A DNA stretch of 64,000 bases from Geodermatophilus arenarius (lineage in GTDB: Bacteria; Actinomycetota; Actinomycetes; Mycobacteriales; Geodermatophilaceae). The stretch spans positions 160,793-224,792 of the forward strand of contig NZ_JBHSGR010000003.1 in the NCBI RefSeq assembly GCF_042654585.1. The letters run 5' to 3'. The notes under the pieces are model-generated. The model did no database searches and was not told where the DNA came from. It worked only from the letters and a program-made list of their open reading frames with translations. The translations under genes and the position numbers were made by a program. This document shows, piece after piece, positions 56,646 to 64,000 of the stretch. Position 1 is the stretch's first letter. Each line of letters opens with the position of its first letter.

Positions 56646-57676
56646 GCACCCACGAGAACACCCACGAGAACACCCACGAGAACACCCACGAGGACCCCAC
56701 CCCGCCCGACGTCCGGGTCGACGAGGCGCCCCCGCCGCGCCGGCGGATCGGCACCACCCGGGTCATGCGCACCTACGACCCGGAGGGCGACGCCCGCAAG
56801 GTCGCCGTCCTCACCGGCGCGCTGCCGTGGCTGCGGGAGTTCCACGGCAACGTCGTGGTGATCAAGTACGGCGGCCACGCGATGGTCGACGAGGAGTGCC
56901 GCCGGGCCTTCGCCGAGGACATGGTGTTCCTGCGGACCTGCGGCATCCTGCCCGTCGTCGTCCACGGCGGCGGCCCGCAGATCACCGAGATGCTCGGCCG
57001 GCTCGGCATCGAGAGCGAGTTCCGCGGCGGCCTGCGGGTGACCACCGACGAGACCGTCGAGGTGGTCCGCATGGTGCTCACCGGCCAGGTCACCCCGGAG
57101 GTGGTCGGGCTGGTCAACCAGCACGGCCCGCTGGCGGTCGGCCTGTCCGGCGAGGACGGCGGCCTGTTCACCGCCGAGCGCACCCGGGCGCTCGTCGACG
57201 GGCAGCCGGTCGACGTCGGCCGGGTCGGGGACGTCGTCGCCGTCGACCCGACGCCGGTCACCGCGCTGCTGCAGTCCGGGAAGATCCCGGTGGTCGCCAC
57301 GGTCGCGCCCGACCGCGACGGCGTGGTGCACAACGTCAACGCCGACACCGCCGCCGCCGCGCTCGCCGTGGCGCTCGGCGCGGTGAAGCTCGTCGTCCTC
57401 ACCGACGTCGAGGGCCTCTACGCCGACTGGCCCGACCGCGACTCGCTGGTGCAGCAGATCGACGCCGCCGAGCTCGCCGAGATCCTCCCGACGCTGGATG
57501 CCGGGATGATCCCGAAGATGGCCGCCTGCCTGCGGGCGGTCGAGGGCGGGGTGAAGCGGGCGACCGTCGTCGACGGCCGGACCCCGCACGCCCTGCTGCT
57601 GGAGATGTTCACCACCGAGGGCACCGGGACGATGGTCGTCCCCGCCCACTCACTGAGCGGAGAGGAGCCGGCATGA
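56642..57676 (+). CDS. argB: N-acetylglutamate kinase with an N-terminal tandem repeat
   Basis: 344 residues, amino-acid kinase fold. VVIKYGGHAMVDEECRRAFAEDMVFLRTCGILPVVVHGGGPQI and NADTAAAALAVALGAVKLVVLTDVEGLY are diagnostic. The actinobacterial enzyme is normally inhibited by arginine through its N-terminal helix. Here the first ~40 residues are unusual: MSTHENTHENTHENTHED, from a 12-base repeat at 56648-56695. GTG 56642 is chosen since it overlaps the argJ stop (GTGA) in the operon pattern; ATG 56765 is a possible start without the extension. Confidence 0.94.
   Translation: MSTHENTHENTHENTHEDPTPPDVRVDEAPPPRRRIGTTRVMRTYDPEGDARKVAVLTGALPWLREFHGNVVVIKYGGHAMVDEECRRAFAEDMVFLRTCGILPVVVHGGGPQITEMLGRLGIESEFRGGLRVTTDETVEVVRMVLTGQVTPEVVGLVNQHGPLAVGLSGEDGGLFTAERTRALVDGQPVDVGRVGDVVAVDPTPVTALLQSGKIPVVATVAPDRDGVVHNVNADTAAAALAVALGAVKLVVLTDVEGLYADWPDRDSLVQQIDAAELAEILPTLDAGMIPKMAACLRAVEGGVKRATVVDGRTPHALLLEMFTTEGTGTMVVPAHSLSGEEPA
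56648..56695 (+). repeat. 12-bp tandem repeat in argB
   Basis: Four units of ACCCACGAGAAC, the last differing by one base (GAGGAC), encoding Thr-His-Glu-Asn repeats. In frame and beside the start codon, so unit number changes would only lengthen or shorten the N-terminus. Confidence 0.85.
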
Positions 57677-58863
57677 CCCACACGGAGGAGCTGGCCACCC
57701 GCTGGTCGGCGGTGATGATGGGCAACTACCGCACCCCGCCGGTCGCGCTCGCGCGCGGCGAGGGCGCGACCGTCTGGGACGTCGACGGCCGCGAGTACAC
57801 CGACCTGCTCGGCGGCATCGCGACGACGATCCTCGGCCACGCCCACCCGAGGGTGGTCGAGGCGATCACCCGGCAGGCGCAGACCCTCGGGCACGTCTCC
57901 AACCTGGCGATGCACGAGCCCGGCGTCACGCTCGCCGAGCGGCTGCTGGAGCTGGCCGGCCGGCCCGGGCGGGTGTTCTTCTGCAACTCCGGCGCCGAGG
58001 CCAACGAGGCCGCCTTCAAGATCAGCCGGCTCACCGGGCGGCCCGAGGTGGTCACCGCCGAGGGCGCCTTCCACGGCCGCACGATGGGCGCGCTCGCGCT
58101 CACCGGCCAGCCGTCCAAGGCCGCCGCGTTCGCCCCGCTGCCCGGCGGCGTCCGGTACGTGCCCTACGGCGACGCCGACGCGCTGGCCGGGGCGGTCGGC
58201 GACCGGACCGCGATGGTGCTGCTCGAGCCGCTGCTCGGCGAGGGCGGCGTGCAGCCCCCGCCGCCGGGCTACCTCGCCGCCGCCGCCCGCACCGCCGCGG
58301 ACGCCGGCGCGCTGTTCGCCGTCGACGAGGTGCAGACCGGCACCGGCCGCACCGGCCACTGGTTCGCCCACCAGGCAGACGGCCTGCAGCCCGACCTGGT
58401 CACCATGGCCAAGGCACTCGGCGGCGGCCTGCCCATCGGCGCCACGCTCGCCTTCGGCGACGCCGCGGAGCTCATGACCGCCGGCTCGCACGGCTCCACG
58501 TTCGGCGGCAACCCGATCGCCTGCGCCGCCGCGCTCGCCGTCCTCGACACGATGCGGGACGAGGGCCTGCTCGAGCGCGCCAAGGAGCTCGAGCACCGGT
58601 TCACCGCCGGCATCGAGGGCCTCGGGCACCCCGGCGTCTCCGGGGTGCGGGGGAGGGGTGCGCTGCTCGGCGTCGTCCTCACCGCCCCGGTCGCCGGCGC
58701 GCTGGAGGCCGCGCTGCGCGAGGCCGGCTTCCTCACCAACGCCGTCGCCCCCGGCGTGCTGCGCCTGGCGCCCTCCCTGGTCCTCACCGACGGCCAGGTC
58801 GACGCCTTCGTCGCCGCGCTGCCGGCCGCCCTCGACACCGCCCTGCAGGAGACCGACTCGTGA
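57673..58863 (+). CDS. argD: Acetylornithine aminotransferase
   Basis: 396 residues, PLP-dependent class III aminotransferase. GREYTDLLGGIATTILGHAHPRVVEAI, FFCNSGAEANEAAFKISRLTG, EGAFHGRTMGAL, FAVDEVQTGTGRTGHWFAHQADGLQPDLVTMAKALGGGLPIGATL with the Schiff-base Lys in MAKALGG, and GSHGSTFGGNPIACAAALAVLDTM are all present. It converts N-acetylglutamate semialdehyde to N-acetylornithine. ATGA overlap with argB and GTGA with argF. It may also act in lysine synthesis, as known for related enzymes. Confidence 0.95.
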   Translation: MTHTEELATRWSAVMMGNYRTPPVALARGEGATVWDVDGREYTDLLGGIATTILGHAHPRVVEAITRQAQTLGHVSNLAMHEPGVTLAERLLELAGRPGRVFFCNSGAEANEAAFKISRLTGRPEVVTAEGAFHGRTMGALALTGQPSKAAAFAPLPGGVRYVPYGDADALAGAVGDRTAMVLLEPLLGEGGVQPPPPGYLAAAARTAADAGALFAVDEVQTGTGRTGHWFAHQADGLQPDLVTMAKALGGGLPIGATLAFGDAAELMTAGSHGSTFGGNPIACAAALAVLDTMRDEGLLERAKELEHRFTAGIEGLGHPGVSGVRGRGALLGVVLTAPVAGALEAALREAGFLTNAVAPGVLRLAPSLVLTDGQVDAFVAALPAALDTALQETDS

Positions 58864-59807
58864 CCCGGCACCTCACCCGCGACGACGACCTCACCCCCGG
58901 CGAGCAGGCCGAGGTCCTCGCGCTGGCCGCCGAGCTCAAGCGCACCCGGCACACCGACGCCGCGCCCACCCCGCTGCGCGCGGCGAACGGCGTGCCGCGG
59001 GCGGTGGCCGTGCTGTTCGACAAGCCCTCCACCCGCACCCGGGTGTCGTTCTCGGTCGGCGTCGCCGAGCTCGGCGGGTACCCGCTGGTGATCGACGCCG
59101 GGTCCAGCCAGCTCGGCCGCGGCGAGCCGGTGGAGGACACCACCCGCGTGCTCGACCGGCAGGTCGCCGCGATCGTGTGGCGCACCTTCGGCCAGGACCG
59201 GCTCGAGACCATGGCCGCCACCAGCCGGGTGCCGGTGGTCAACGCGCTCACCGACGACTTCCACCCGTGCCAGATCCTGGCCGACCTGCAGACGGTGGCC
59301 GAGCACAAGGGCTCGCTGGCCGGCCGGTCGCTGACCTACCTCGGCGACGGCGCCAACAACATGGCCCACTCGTACCTCCTCGGCGGCGCGACCGCCGGCA
59401 TGCACGTGCGCATCGGCTCGCCGGAGGAGTACCAGCCGGCGCCCGACGTGCTGAAGAGGGCGGCGGAGATCGCCGCCGAGACCGGCGGCTCGGTCCAGTG
59501 GACCGCCGACGCCGCGGCCGCCGCCGACGGCGCCGACGTCCTCGCCACCGACACCTGGGTGTCGATGGGCCAGGAGGACGAGTACGACACCCGGGTCGCG
59601 CCGTTCCTGCCCTACGCCGTCGACGACGCCGCGCTGGCCCGCGCCGCCGACGACGCCCTCGTGCTGCACTGCCTGCCCGCCTACCGCGGCAAGGAGATCG
59701 CCGCCGACGTCATCGACGGCCCGCAGAGCGTCGTCTGGGACGAGGCGGAGAACCGGCTGCACGCGCAGAAGGCCCTCCTCACGTGGTTGCTGGAGCGATC
59801 CACGTGA
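58860..59807 (+). CDS. argF: Ornithine carbamoyltransferase
   Basis: 315 residues. Carbamoyl phosphate motif FDKPSTRTRVSFSVGVAELGG, ornithine-loop HPCQILADLQTV and LHCLPAYRGKEI (the HCLPA signature) are intact; DWV-type strand ATDTWVSMGQE follows. Makes citrulline from ornithine and carbamoyl phosphate. GTG 58860 overlaps argD; its own stop overlaps argR in GTGA. Confidence 0.96.
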   Translation: MTRHLTRDDDLTPGEQAEVLALAAELKRTRHTDAAPTPLRAANGVPRAVAVLFDKPSTRTRVSFSVGVAELGGYPLVIDAGSSQLGRGEPVEDTTRVLDRQVAAIVWRTFGQDRLETMAATSRVPVVNALTDDFHPCQILADLQTVAEHKGSLAGRSLTYLGDGANNMAHSYLLGGATAGMHVRIGSPEEYQPAPDVLKRAAEIAAETGGSVQWTADAAAAADGADVLATDTWVSMGQEDEYDTRVAPFLPYAVDDAALARAADDALVLHCLPAYRGKEIAADVIDGPQSVVWDEAENRLHAQKALLTWLLERST

Positions 59808-60352
59808 CCGGGGCGCTGACCCGCTCGGCGCGGCAGGCCCGCATCGCCGAGCTCATCGCCGCCCGGCCGGTGACCTCGCAGACCCAGCTCGCCGCGCTGC
59901 TGGCCGAGTCCGGCGTCGAGGTCACCCAGGCCACGCTCTCCCGCGACCTGGAGGAGCTCGGCGCGGTCAAGCTGCGCGGCTCCGACGGCGCCCCGGCGTC
60001 CTACGTGCTGCCGCCGGAGAACGCCCCGCTGCGCCCCGCGCAGGCCGCCCCCGCCCGCCTCACGCGGCTGCTCGGGGACCTGCTCACCAGCGCCGACGGC
60101 AGCGCCAACCTCGCGGTGCTGCGCACCCCGCCCGGCGCCGCGCAGTTCCTCGCCTCGGCGCTGGACAAGGTGGGCCTGCCCGACGTCCTGGGCACCATCG
60201 CCGGCGACGACACGCTGCTCGTCGTCTCGCGCGACCCCGACGGCGGCGCGGCGCTCGCCCGGCGCCTGCGGTCGCTGGCCGGCCGCGCACCCGGCGAGCC
60301 GCCCCACCTGACCGACGAGACCGACGACCCCGCTGGAGGATCAGCCCCGTGA
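59804..60352 (+). CDS. argR: Arginine repressor
   Basis: 182 residues. The winged HTH (RSARQARIAELIAARPVTSQTQLAALLAESGVEVTQATLSRDLEELGAVKLRG) and the C-terminal hexamerisation/arginine-binding domain (PDVLGTIAGDDTLLVVSR with GTIAGDDT) are complete. An unusually long Asp-rich/Gly C-terminal tail (EPPHLTDETDDPAGGSAP) is present. It probably represses its own operon through the two ARG boxes at 54407-54443. GTGA overlap with argF and argH. Confidence 0.95.
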   Translation: MTGALTRSARQARIAELIAARPVTSQTQLAALLAESGVEVTQATLSRDLEELGAVKLRGSDGAPASYVLPPENAPLRPAQAAPARLTRLLGDLLTSADGSANLAVLRTPPGAAQFLASALDKVGLPDVLGTIAGDDTLLVVSRDPDGGAALARRLRSLAGRAPGEPPHLTDETDDPAGGSAP

Positions 60353-61794
60353 CCGACCCGACCGCCCCCGCCTCGCAGACCCGGCTCTGGGGCGGCCGCT
60401 TCGGCGGCGGGCCGTCGCCGGCCATGGCGGCGCTGTCGAAGTCCACCGACGTCGACTGGCGGCTGGCCCCCTACGACCTCGCCGGCTCCCGCGCCCACGC
60501 GCGGGTGCTGCACCGCGCCGGCCTGCTCACCGACGACGAGCTCGGGCAGATGGTCGGCGCGCTCACCGAGCTGTCGGCCGAGGTCGCCGCGGGCACCTTC
60601 GCGCCGGTCGAGGCCGACGAGGACGTGCACGAGGCGCTCGAGCGCGGCCTGATCGCCAAGCTCGGCACCCTCGGGGGCAAGTTGCGCGCCGGCCGGTCCC
60701 GCAACGACCAGGTCGCCACCGACCTGCGGCTGTACCTGCGGCACAACGTGCGCGCGCTGGTCGGTGAGCTGGCGTCGCTGGAGTACGCCCTGACGGGGCT
60801 GGCCGAGCGGTACCTCGAGGTGCCCGCGCCCGGCATGACCCACCTGCAGCACGCCCAGCCGGTGCTGATCAGCCACCAGCTGCTGGCCCACGCGCACGCC
60901 TTCGCCCGCGACGTCGACCGGTTGCTCGACTGGGACCGCCGCGCCGCCGTCAGCCCGCTGGGCTCGGGCGCGCTGGCCGGGTCCTCGCTGCCGCTGGACC
61001 CCGACGCCGTCGCCGCCGAGCTCGGCTTCGACCGGGCCGCGGAGAACTCGATCGACGCGGTCAGCGACCGCGACTTCGCCGCCGAGTTCTGCTTCGCCGC
61101 CGCGATGGTCGGCGTCCACCTGTCCCGGCTGGGGGAGGAGGTCGTGCTCTGGACGTCGACCGAGTTCGGCTGGGCCCGCCTCGACGACGCCTGGGCGACC
61201 GGGTCGTCGATCATGCCGCAGAAGAAGAACCCGGACATCGCCGAGCTCGCGCGCGGCAAGTCCGGCCGGTTCGTCGGCAACCTCACCGGCCTGCTCACCA
61301 CGCTCAAGGGGCTGCCGCTGGCCTACGACCGTGACCTGCAGGAGGACAAGGAGCCGGTCTTCGACTCCCTCGAGCAGCTGCTGCTCCTGCTGCCCGCGGT
61401 CACCGGCATGGTCGCCACGCTCACCCTGCGCCCGGAGGTGCTCGAGGCCGCCGCGCCGCAGGGCTTCGCGCTGGCCACCGACGTCGCCGAGTGGCTGGTC
61501 AAGAACGGCGTGCCGTTCCGGTCGGCGCACGAGATCTCCGGCGAGATGGTCGCCGTCTGCGAGGCCGCGGGCCTGGAGCTCGACCAGCTCGACGACGACC
61601 AGCTCGCCGGCATCGACGAGCGGCTCACCCCCGCCGTCCGGGAGGTGCTGTCGGTGCGCGGCGCGCTCGCCGCCCGGGACACCCGCGGCGGGACGGCGCC
61701 CGAGCGGGTCGCCGCCCAGCTGGCCGCGCTCAAGGACGTCGTCGCCGCCCACGGTCGCTGGTCGGCCGACTCGCCCGTGGCGGCCGCGCTCTGA
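60349..61794 (+). CDS. argH: Argininosuccinate lyase
   Basis: 481 residues. WGGRFGGGPSPAMAALSKSTDVDWRLAPYDLAGSRAHARVLHRAGLL is the typical N-terminus, RSRNDQVATDLRLYLR the second conserved block, and GSSIMPQKKNPDIAELARGK the fumarase-superfamily signature with the catalytic Ser loop. It cleaves argininosuccinate to arginine and fumarate. It overlaps argR by 4 bases. argG, which makes its substrate and normally sits between argR and argH in actinobacteria, is not here. Its stop (CTGA) overlaps the next gene's likely CTG start. Confidence 0.95.
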   Translation: MTDPTAPASQTRLWGGRFGGGPSPAMAALSKSTDVDWRLAPYDLAGSRAHARVLHRAGLLTDDELGQMVGALTELSAEVAAGTFAPVEADEDVHEALERGLIAKLGTLGGKLRAGRSRNDQVATDLRLYLRHNVRALVGELASLEYALTGLAERYLEVPAPGMTHLQHAQPVLISHQLLAHAHAFARDVDRLLDWDRRAAVSPLGSGALAGSSLPLDPDAVAAELGFDRAAENSIDAVSDRDFAAEFCFAAAMVGVHLSRLGEEVVLWTSTEFGWARLDDAWATGSSIMPQKKNPDIAELARGKSGRFVGNLTGLLTTLKGLPLAYDRDLQEDKEPVFDSLEQLLLLLPAVTGMVATLTLRPEVLEAAAPQGFALATDVAEWLVKNGVPFRSAHEISGEMVAVCEAAGLELDQLDDDQLAGIDERLTPAVREVLSVRGALAARDTRGGTAPERVAAQLAALKDVVAAHGRWSADSPVAAAL

Positions 61795-62438
61795 GCCAGC
61801 CAGGCCGCCTGCTGACGGCGGAGGAGCTGCTCGGGCCGGTCGACGACGTCGCCCCGGCGCTGCTGGGCTGCTGGGTGGTCACCGACCGGCCCGAGGGGAC
61901 CGTCGCCGTCCGGCTCACCGAGGTCGAGGCGTACTCGGGGGAGGGGGAGGACCCGGCGTCGCACGCGCACCGCGGCCCCACCCCGCGCGCGGCGATCATG
62001 TTCGGCCCGCCCGGGCGGCTGTACGTGTACTTCAGCTACGGCGTGCACTGGTGCGCCAACGTCGTCGTCGGTCCCGCCGGCCGCGGCTCGGCGGTGCTGC
62101 TGCGCGCCGGCGAGGTGGTGGTGGGGGAGCAGGTCGCGGCCCTGCGCCGTCCCTCCGCCCGCGTGCCCCGGGACCTGGCCCGCGGCCCGGCCCGGCTGAC
62201 CGCGGCGCTGGCGATCGGGCCGGAGGACGGCGGTGCCGACGTCCTCGACCCCGCCTCGCCGGTGCGGCTGCACGCGGGGCAGCCGCCGTCCGCCGTCTCG
62301 GCCGGGCCCCGGGTCGGGATCAGCCGGGCGACCGAGCTGCCGTGGCGGTTCTGGGAGACCGGGGCGCCGTCGGTGAGCGCCTTCCGCCCGGGCGGGCAAC
62401 GCCGGCGCCGCGCCGCCGGGCAGACTGGTACCTCGTGA
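61791..62438 (+). CDS. DNA-3-methyladenine glycosylase, probable CTG start
   Basis: 215 residues of the AAG/MPG family that removes alkylated purines. PGRLLTAEELLGPVDDVAPALLGCWVV starts the fold; EVEAYSGEGEDPASHAHRGPTPRAAIMFGPPGRLYVYFSYGVHWCANVVVGPAG carries the catalytic Glu of EVEAY and the intercalating Tyr, and RGPARLTAALAIGPEDGGADVLD follows. In this frame no ATG, GTG or TTG lies between 61752 and the first conserved residues. CTG 61791 forms CTGA with the argH stop, like every other junction in this operon, so CTG is the likely start. The next gene, tyrS, overlaps its end in GTGA. Confidence 0.88.
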   Translation: MSQPGRLLTAEELLGPVDDVAPALLGCWVVTDRPEGTVAVRLTEVEAYSGEGEDPASHAHRGPTPRAAIMFGPPGRLYVYFSYGVHWCANVVVGPAGRGSAVLLRAGEVVVGEQVAALRRPSARVPRDLARGPARLTAALAIGPEDGGADVLDPASPVRLHAGQPPSAVSAGPRVGISRATELPWRFWETGAPSVSAFRPGGQRRRRAAGQTGTS

Positions 62439-63718
62439 CCTCCTCCGTCCTCGACGAACTGCAGCGCCGCGGGCTCATCGCCCAGACCACCGACGAGGAC
62501 GCCCTGCGCGCCCACCTCGCCGAGGGACCGGTCACCTACTACTGCGGCTTCGACCCGACCGCCCCGAGCCTGCACGTGGGGCACCTGGTCCAGGTGATGG
62601 TGCTGCGGGCGCTGCAGCGCGCCGGCCACCACCCCGTGGTCCTCGTCGGCGGCGCCACCGGGCTGATCGGCGACCCGCGACCGACCGCCGAGCGGCAGCT
62701 CAACGACCGCTCCACCGTGGCCGGCTGGGTGGACAGCATCCGTCGCCAGCTGGCGCCCTTCCTCGACCGGCCGGCCGAGCAGGAGGGCCTGCCCGCGCCG
62801 GTCTACGTCGACAACCTGACCTGGACCGAGCCGCTGTCGGCCATCGACTTCCTCCGCGACCTCGGCAAGCACTTCCGGGTCGGCCGGATGCTGGCGAAGG
62901 AGGCGGTGTCCGCGCGGCTGAACTCCGAGGCCGGCATCAGCTACACCGAGTTCAGCTACCAGATCCTCCAGGCGCACGACTACCTGCAGCTGTTCCGCCG
63001 CCACGGCGTCACGCTGCAGACCGGTGGCTCGGACCAGTGGGGCAACCTCACCGCCGGCATCGACCTGGTCCGCCGGGTGGAGGGGGCCGCGGTGCACGCC
63101 CTGTCCACCGTGCTGGTCACTAAGTCCGACGGGCAGAAGTTCGGCAAGAGCGAGAGCGGCACCGTCTGGCTCGACCCCGCGCTCACCTCGCCCTACGCCT
63201 TCTTCCAGTTCTGGCTCAACGCCGACGACGCCGACGCGCTCACCTGGCTGCCGCAGTTCTCCGAGCGGCCGGCCGAGGAGGTCGAGGCGGTCCTGGCCGA
63301 GAGCCGGGAGCGGCCGGCGTCGCGTGCGGCACAGCGCGCCCTGGCCGAGGAGCTGACCGCGCTCGTCCACGGGCCCGAGGAACTCCGCCAGGCGGAGGCC
63401 GCCGGGCGCGCGCTGTTCGGGCGGGACGACCTGACCGCCCTCGGCGCCGACACCCTCGGTGCCGCCCTGCGGGAGGCCGGCAGCGTCACCGTCGACGGCG
63501 GGACGCCGACCGTCGCGCAGCTGCTCCAGCAGACGGGCCTCGTCTCGAGCCTGTCCGAGGCCCGCCGCACGGTGAAGGAGGGCGGCGCGTACCTCAACAA
63601 CGAGCGCGTCACCGACGCCGACATCGTCCCGGGCGAGGAGGCCTGGTTGCCGGGCGGCTGGCTGGTGCTGCGCCGCGGCAAGCGATCCGTCGCCGGGGTG
63701 CAGCGCGTCGCGCACTGA
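62435..63718 (+). CDS. tyrS: Tyrosyl-tRNA synthetase
   Basis: 427 residues. Class I signatures: PSLHVGHLVQVMVLRALQRAGHHPVVLVGGATGLIGDP (HIGH-like HVGH), TGGSDQWGNLTAGIDLV, and KSDGQKFGKSESGTVWLD (KMSKS-like KFGKS). The C-terminal S4 domain (TVAQLLQQTGLVSSLSEARRTVKEGGAYLNNERVTDADI) is present. GTG 62435 overlaps the glycosylase stop in GTGA, so it is the last gene of the 9-gene run and its synthesis is tied to arginine control. No T-box leader is seen. It is followed by an rRNA operon promoter. Confidence 0.95.
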   Translation: MTSSVLDELQRRGLIAQTTDEDALRAHLAEGPVTYYCGFDPTAPSLHVGHLVQVMVLRALQRAGHHPVVLVGGATGLIGDPRPTAERQLNDRSTVAGWVDSIRRQLAPFLDRPAEQEGLPAPVYVDNLTWTEPLSAIDFLRDLGKHFRVGRMLAKEAVSARLNSEAGISYTEFSYQILQAHDYLQLFRRHGVTLQTGGSDQWGNLTAGIDLVRRVEGAAVHALSTVLVTKSDGQKFGKSESGTVWLDPALTSPYAFFQFWLNADDADALTWLPQFSERPAEEVEAVLAESRERPASRAAQRALAEELTALVHGPEELRQAEAAGRALFGRDDLTALGADTLGAALREAGSVTVDGGTPTVAQLLQQTGLVSSLSEARRTVKEGGAYLNNERVTDADIVPGEEAWLPGGWLVLRRGKRSVAGVQRVAH

Positions 63719-63743
63719 GGACGTCCTGCCGCGTTGCCGCCAT

Positions 63744-63779
63744 GTGACACGCCGGTTCCGGAACGGTGTCTGGCGTCAC
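63744..63779. terminator. Inverted repeat after tyrS
   Basis: GTGACACGCC (63744-63753) pairs imperfectly with GGCGTCAC (63772-63779), and the interior is a near-perfect palindrome GGTTCC-GGAAC. It lies 26 bases after the tyrS stop, probably ending the arg-tyrS transcript before the rRNA promoter. Confidence 0.55.
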
Positions 63780-63791
63780 GGCCGAGCCGGT

Positions 63792-63820
63792 TTGACATGC
63801 TCCCGACAGGCACGTAACTT
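63792..63820 (+). promoter_or_regulatory. rRNA operon promoter
   Basis: Perfect TTGACA at 63792-63797, 17-base spacer, TAACTT at 63815-63820: a strong sigma-70-like promoter. A CTCTCTGCGC stretch follows. Its strength and place, just before an rRNA leader, indicate an rrn promoter. Confidence 0.9.
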
Positions 63821-64000
63821 TCTCTCTGCGCGCCGCACGGCCCGGGAGGGCCGGCGCGGAGGACCCTTCGAGGGAACACTCCGGGCGGGCGCAGGGTTGG
63901 ACAACAAGCAGCCACCGAGGAAGCCCGAGAGGGTCGAGTCGGTGTGCGTCCGCTCCTTGAGAACTCAACAGCGTGCCGAAAGTCAGTGCCAAGTAACAAA
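63821..64000 (+). other. rRNA operon leader (16S gene lies beyond the window)
   Basis: The segment ends CTTGAGAACTCAACAGCGTGC..., the usual actinobacterial sequence before 16S rRNA, with a boxA-like GTCCGCTCCTTGAGAACTC at 63949-63967. A GGGAGGGCCGGCGCGG/ CGGGCGGGCGCAGG region could form processing stems. No 16S sequence has started by 64000. Confidence 0.8.

Noticed and set aside
63821..64000. Start of 16S rRNA within the window
   Set aside because: The sequence ends in leader (boxA-like region and a run of AACAAA) and the conserved first bases of 16S rRNA are not yet reached.

Overview
The window looks like chromosomal DNA of a very GC-rich actinobacterium. GTG starts are common, many starts appear leaderless, and the gene families (NnaR-type regulator, GAF/ANTAR proteins, DUF2382 proteins, TIGR03885 flavin enzyme, actinobacterial arg cluster) suggest Geodermatophilaceae (Geodermatophilus, Blastococcus or Modestobacter). 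That placement is inference. No tRNA, CRISPR or prophage was seen. The right edge ends inside the leader of an rRNA operon.

Layout. 0-8 kb: polysaccharide deacetylase, an SDR, an XRE-MurA fusion with a palindromic operator candidate, an NAD(P)-binding protein, an EamA exporter, DUF998 and EVE-like proteins and an MFS carrier. 8-17.6 kb: a large secreted LTD/endonuclease/RTX nuclease, then an alpha-glucan block (malQ, flavin oxidoreductase, GH13 enzyme) with a broken alpha/beta hydrolase. 17.6-18.7 kb: a complete IS481-family element with a GCTAGC target duplication, lodged in the few bases between two convergent genes. 18.7-31.5 kb: GAF-ANTAR protein, a Ski2-like helicase coupled to two TauE/SafE permeases, metabolic and regulatory genes, arfB, a PRC/DUF2382 stress operon and a TetR regulator.

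31.6-38.4 kb is a ruined nitrate-assimilation locus. It holds a nasC N-terminus fused to what looks like the nirD C-terminus, a narK lacking its N-terminal quarter, and an intact nnaR-type regulator. An arr-like gene bracketed by two related palindromes and an ECF sigma/membrane protein/lipoprotein operon lie among them. 38.4-49.8 kb: a GAF-ANTAR/SpoIIE-phosphatase pair, MBL hydrolase, the infC-rpmI-rplT operon (infC apparently starting at ATC), an rRNA methyltransferase and an EAL-DICT-LOV-GGDEF protein.

49.8-63.7 kb: pheS-pheT-SDR, a tandem array of three hairpins, two ARG boxes, then argC-J-B-D-F-R-H followed by a DNA-3-methyladenine glycosylase gene and tyrS. All eight junctions in this last run are 4-base start/stop overlaps (NTGA), one with a CTG start; argG is absent. 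Several families of 50-60 bp palindromic repeats sit in the intergenic gaps and are the least explained structure here.
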